DNA from: Bacteroidota bacterium
GTDB lineage: Bacteria > Bacteroidota > Bacteroidia > Chitinophagales > LD1
NCBI GenBank assembly: GCA_018267355.1
Contig: JAFDYP010000599.1
Location: 1 to 7,571 of the forward strand
DNA: 7,571 nucleotides
Direction: 5' to 3'
Every line of letters starts with the position of its first letter. Positions within the stretch are counted from its first letter, which is position 1. This document shows positions 5,529 to 7,571 of the stretch, one piece after another. The notes under the pieces are model-generated. The model was not told the origin of the DNA, did no database searches, and worked only from the letters and a program-made list of their open reading frames with translations. The translations under genes and the position numbers were made by a program.

Positions 5529-7055
5529 ATGAAAAAGACAGATCGCCTGCATGAGCTGATCCGGTCGCTGACCAGAAATGAGAAGGGCTACTTCAAGAAG
5601 TTCAGCTTTATATATTCTAAAGAAGAGAACGCGGGCTACATCAGCCTTTTTGATGCGATAGACAGGCAAACGGAATACGATGAGGCGGCGCTGCTCCGCA
5701 AATTTGCCAAAGGCAAGACCAACTACAATCTCTCTACAGCTAAAGCATTTCTCTATGACCGTATACTGAAAAGCCTCGAGGCGTACCACGCGGCGCGGCC
5801 GGTAGCAGAGGTGCGCAGCTGCCTGAATCAATATGAGATACTGGTCCAGAAGATCCTGCATGCGCAGGCAGAGAAGGTGCTAGACCGTGCAGAGCACCTG
5901 GCGCAAAAACACGAGCTGACCGAGCTAATGCCGGATATCCTGATCAAGCGTATAGCACTATGGAAGGTCAGAAAATTTCAGGATGTGCGCCCAGAGGATG
6001 TAGAGGGTGCTATCAGCCGGCTGGCCGCCAATCTCAAGAACACCTACGACCTGGCCTCAGTGTATCGCTTTCAGTCGCAATACGACCACCTGTATACCAG
6101 CCGCGGCACATTGGCAGATGCCGCTCATAAGGCAGCCTTTGAATCTTTTATCCGGGCTTATGAGAATAGTGGTATCTCATCCTGTGAGAGCTTCCCGGTG
6201 CAGGTGGCCTACCTGCTACTGCTGCACAGTATGTGCAATTTCACCGATCAGGTGGAGAAAGGCTACAAGGCCAATCAGAAACTGCTGCTCCTCTTCGAGC
6301 AGGATCCGGCGCGTGTAGAGAACCGCCGCCATCAGTACCATCACGCCCTGGCACGCATGGTAGAGAGTCAGACGGGACTGCGCCTGTACGGAGAGGCGGC
6401 CCACCACCTGGAGAAGCTGAAGAAAAGTGCACTGCCCAGCACTTCCGGTGCAGATATACCCTACTGGAGCTACTATACCTTGCTACTGGAGGTCATGTTG
6501 CTACGATCGGCACATGATTTTGCCGGGCTGAGGCGGATCATAGACCAGAGCCTGATACCGGCAAATTTTCGCCTCTTTGAGAGCCGCAATTATGACATAC
6601 AGATCAAGCTGCAGGCGGCGATGATTTACTTCTACCACGGCGACTACAGCCGCGTATCCGACATGCTGAATGAGATGCTGAATAACCCGCGGAATGGGGT
6701 GCGGCCGGACTTCTACTGCTACGCCAAACTGCTGTTGACCATCACCTACTGGGAGATGGGCTACCAGGCCTTGGTCCTGCCGGAGGTGAAGTCTACGCGC
6801 AGCTTCTTTGAGAGCAAGCTATCGCTGCTGCCAGCAGATAAGCTGATCCTGCGCTTCATAGAGAAACATCATGACATAGCCAGTAGCTCCCGCAGGCTGC
6901 TACCTGCCTTTGACAAGCTGCGGTCGGAGCTGCTGGACTCCTATACGGAGCCGATGAATAAGCGCCATCTGGGCTACATAGACGTAGGCATCTGGATAGA
7001 CATCAAACTACAACAGAAACCTATCCCCCAGACCGTTTCCCCGCTGGCTTTCTGA
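5529..7055 (+). CDS. conserved helical-repeat (TPR-like) protein of Bacteroidota, function unknown
   Basis: This 508-residue protein appears entirely alpha-helical, with no signal peptide, membrane segment or catalytic motif that I can see. The N-terminus (1-90) carries a recognisable pattern: LHELIRSLTRNEKGYFKKF (7-25), then YISLFDAIDRQTEYDEAALL (37-56), a KF-x-KGKTNYNLSTAKAFL segment, and the YDRILKSLEAYH helix. Similar N-termini occur in uncharacterised Bacteroidota proteins, from memory of the family. The remainder reads as paired amphipathic helices spaced like TPR or solenoid repeats, for example the stretches around LYGEAAHHLEKLKK, MIYFYHGDYSRVSDMLNEML and YWEMGYQALVLPEVKSTRSFF. Such scaffolds usually bind proteins or peptides, so a scaffold or regulatory role is an inference only. 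The ATG at 5529 is fixed by the conserved N-terminus, and no Shine-Dalgarno sequence is visible. It lies 56 bases after the small hypothetical gene and just ahead of tRNA-Asn. Confidence 0.85.
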   Translation: MKKTDRLHELIRSLTRNEKGYFKKFSFIYSKEENAGYISLFDAIDRQTEYDEAALLRKFAKGKTNYNLSTAKAFLYDRILKSLEAYHAARPVAEVRSCLNQYEILVQKILHAQAEKVLDRAEHLAQKHELTELMPDILIKRIALWKVRKFQDVRPEDVEGAISRLAANLKNTYDLASVYRFQSQYDHLYTSRGTLADAAHKAAFESFIRAYENSGISSCESFPVQVAYLLLLHSMCNFTDQVEKGYKANQKLLLLFEQDPARVENRRHQYHHALARMVESQTGLRLYGEAAHHLEKLKKSALPSTSGADIPYWSYYTLLLEVMLLRSAHDFAGLRRIIDQSLIPANFRLFESRNYDIQIKLQAAMIYFYHGDYSRVSDMLNEMLNNPRNGVRPDFYCYAKLLLTITYWEMGYQALVLPEVKSTRSFFESKLSLLPADKLILRFIEKHHDIASSSRRLLPAFDKLRSELLDSYTEPMNKRHLGYIDVGIWIDIKLQQKPIPQTVSPLAF

Positions 7056-7091
7056 GGTGGTGCGCCTTTTCAAGAAAAAAATGGCGTAGTA

Positions 7092-7122
7092 TTGTGAAAA
7101 ACAGGACAGAATCCTATATTTG
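7092..7122 (+). promoter_or_regulatory. promoter of tRNA-Asn (TTG-N20-TATATTTG)
   Basis: TTG at 7092-7094 and TATATTTG at 7115-7122 are separated by 20 bases. This is an exact match to the Bacteroidota housekeeping promoter layout (TTTG/TTG, 19-21 bases, TAnnTTTG). The predicted start at about 7128-7130 leaves a pre-tRNA leader of about 13 bases, which includes a small CCCC-AAAC-GGGG hairpin (7127-7138). Confidence 0.75.
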
Positions 7123-7142
7123 CCGTCCCCAAACGGGGTAAT

Positions 7143-7216
7143 TCCTCCTTAGCTCAGCTGGTTAGAGCACATGACTGTTAATCATGGGGTCCGAGGTTCA
7201 AGCCCTCGAGGGGGAG
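7143..7216 (+). tRNA. tRNA-Asn (anticodon GUU)
   Basis: A complete cloverleaf folds by hand. The acceptor TCCTCCT (7143-7149) pairs with AGGGGGA (7209-7215), with one T-G wobble. The D stem is GCTC/GAGC (7152-7155, 7165-7168). The anticodon stem is CATGA/TCATG, with loop CTGTTAA and anticodon GTT at 7177-7179. The variable loop has five bases. The T stem CGAGG/CCTCG encloses the loop TTCAAGC. The discriminator base is G7216, as in bacterial tRNA-Asn. The 3' CCA is not encoded, since CAA follows, so it must be added after transcription. Confidence 0.97.
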
Positions 7217-7225
7217 CAAGATGTG

Positions 7226-7257
7226 AAGAGGGACGCGGGTTTCAGCGTCCCTTTTTT
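7226..7257 (+). terminator. Rho-independent terminator after tRNA-Asn
   Basis: GGGACGC (7230-7236) pairs with GCGTCCC (7245-7251) around an eight-base loop, followed by six Ts (7252-7257). The A-rich bases at 7226-7229 can extend the stem with these Ts. It begins ten bases after the tRNA, so the tRNA is a single-gene transcription unit. Confidence 0.85.
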
Positions 7258-7571
7258 ATTTTCCGGAGTAGGCTCGGAGTAGAAAAATAGAGCACGAAGC
7301 AAATCAGAAAGTTCAGACCAAATTTCAAATAAAATCGCGCATCCTTGCCAGCGATAGTCCAATTGTACTCTAAAGTAGATATCCAGCTATTTTCATCTCA
7401 AATGGCTTCATTAACTTTACTAAAGTTTTTCTTAGAATCAAAGTGTCACTGAAATTTAGCCTAAAGATTGCAGGAATAAAGGGGAAGACTAGAATTACTT
7501 GAATCAATTTAAGCTATGATTTTGCTATCCAAAAATAGATCGCAGATTAGTAGCGCTTTAATTTGTGATAT
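7258..7571. other. AT-rich intergenic stretch without a recognisable gene
   Basis: The final 314 bases are visibly more AT-rich than the coding part of the window. Stops occur in the frames I checked on both strands, with the longest open stretch under about 50 codons. The only local repeat I see is CGGAGTAG twice, at 7264-7271 and 7275-7282. I find no convincing promoter, RNA hairpin or transposase remnant. It may be a regulatory region for a gene beyond the window or decayed sequence next to the tRNA. Confidence 0.5.

Noticed and set aside
7058..7072. GGTG...CGCC followed by TTTT after the solenoid gene
   Set aside because: Four base pairs with one wobble and a three-base loop is not a credible terminator.
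7264..7282. CGGAGTAG repeated twice with an 11-base period
   Set aside because: Only two short copies are present; no array or known element is indicated.

Overview
The window looks like chromosomal DNA from a member of the Bacteroidota, possibly near the Chitinophagales. This is inferred from three things. None of the gene starts has a clear Shine-Dalgarno sequence; they follow A/T-rich leaders instead. Several upstream regions carry the Bacteroidota-type -7 element TAnnTTTG, including perfect copies before the tRNA and before the rhodanese gene. The large 508-residue helical protein begins like a family seen in Bacteroidota genomes. Coding regions are moderately GC-rich with unusually common ATA isoleucine codons, while the gaps are AT-rich.

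Layout. Positions 58-405 and 596-901 (+) encode two small paralogous ArsR-type winged-helix regulators, separated by a terminator-like hairpin. Next (+) come a cysteine-free tandem rhodanese protein (945-1604) and, two bases later, a full-length FAD-dependent glycerol-3-phosphate dehydrogenase (glpD, 1607-3253). An 18-bp perfect hairpin (3269-3310) separates glpD from the convergent PfkB-family sugar kinase (3324-4253, -). Upstream of the kinase on the same strand is an RluA-family pseudouridine synthase (4330-4992, -). A divergent intergenic region then leads to an unrecognised 101-residue protein (5167-5472, +) and the 508-residue helical-repeat-like protein (5529-7055, +). A tRNA-Asn(GUU) gene with its own promoter and terminator follows (7092-7257). 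The last 310 or so bases are AT-rich and appear non-coding.

How the genes relate. Most of the window is ordinary housekeeping: glycerol-3-phosphate oxidation feeding the respiratory chain, a sugar or nucleoside kinase, an RNA modification enzyme and a tRNA. The least ordinary part is the left third. There, two cysteine-free ArsR proteins precede a double rhodanese whose domains both lack the catalytic cysteine. This protein resembles the C-terminal half of the MBL-fold/rhodanese fusion proteins of Bacteroidota, without the MBL domain, and it is probably co-transcribed with glpD. I see no mobile element, CRISPR array, phage gene or clearly new multi-gene system.
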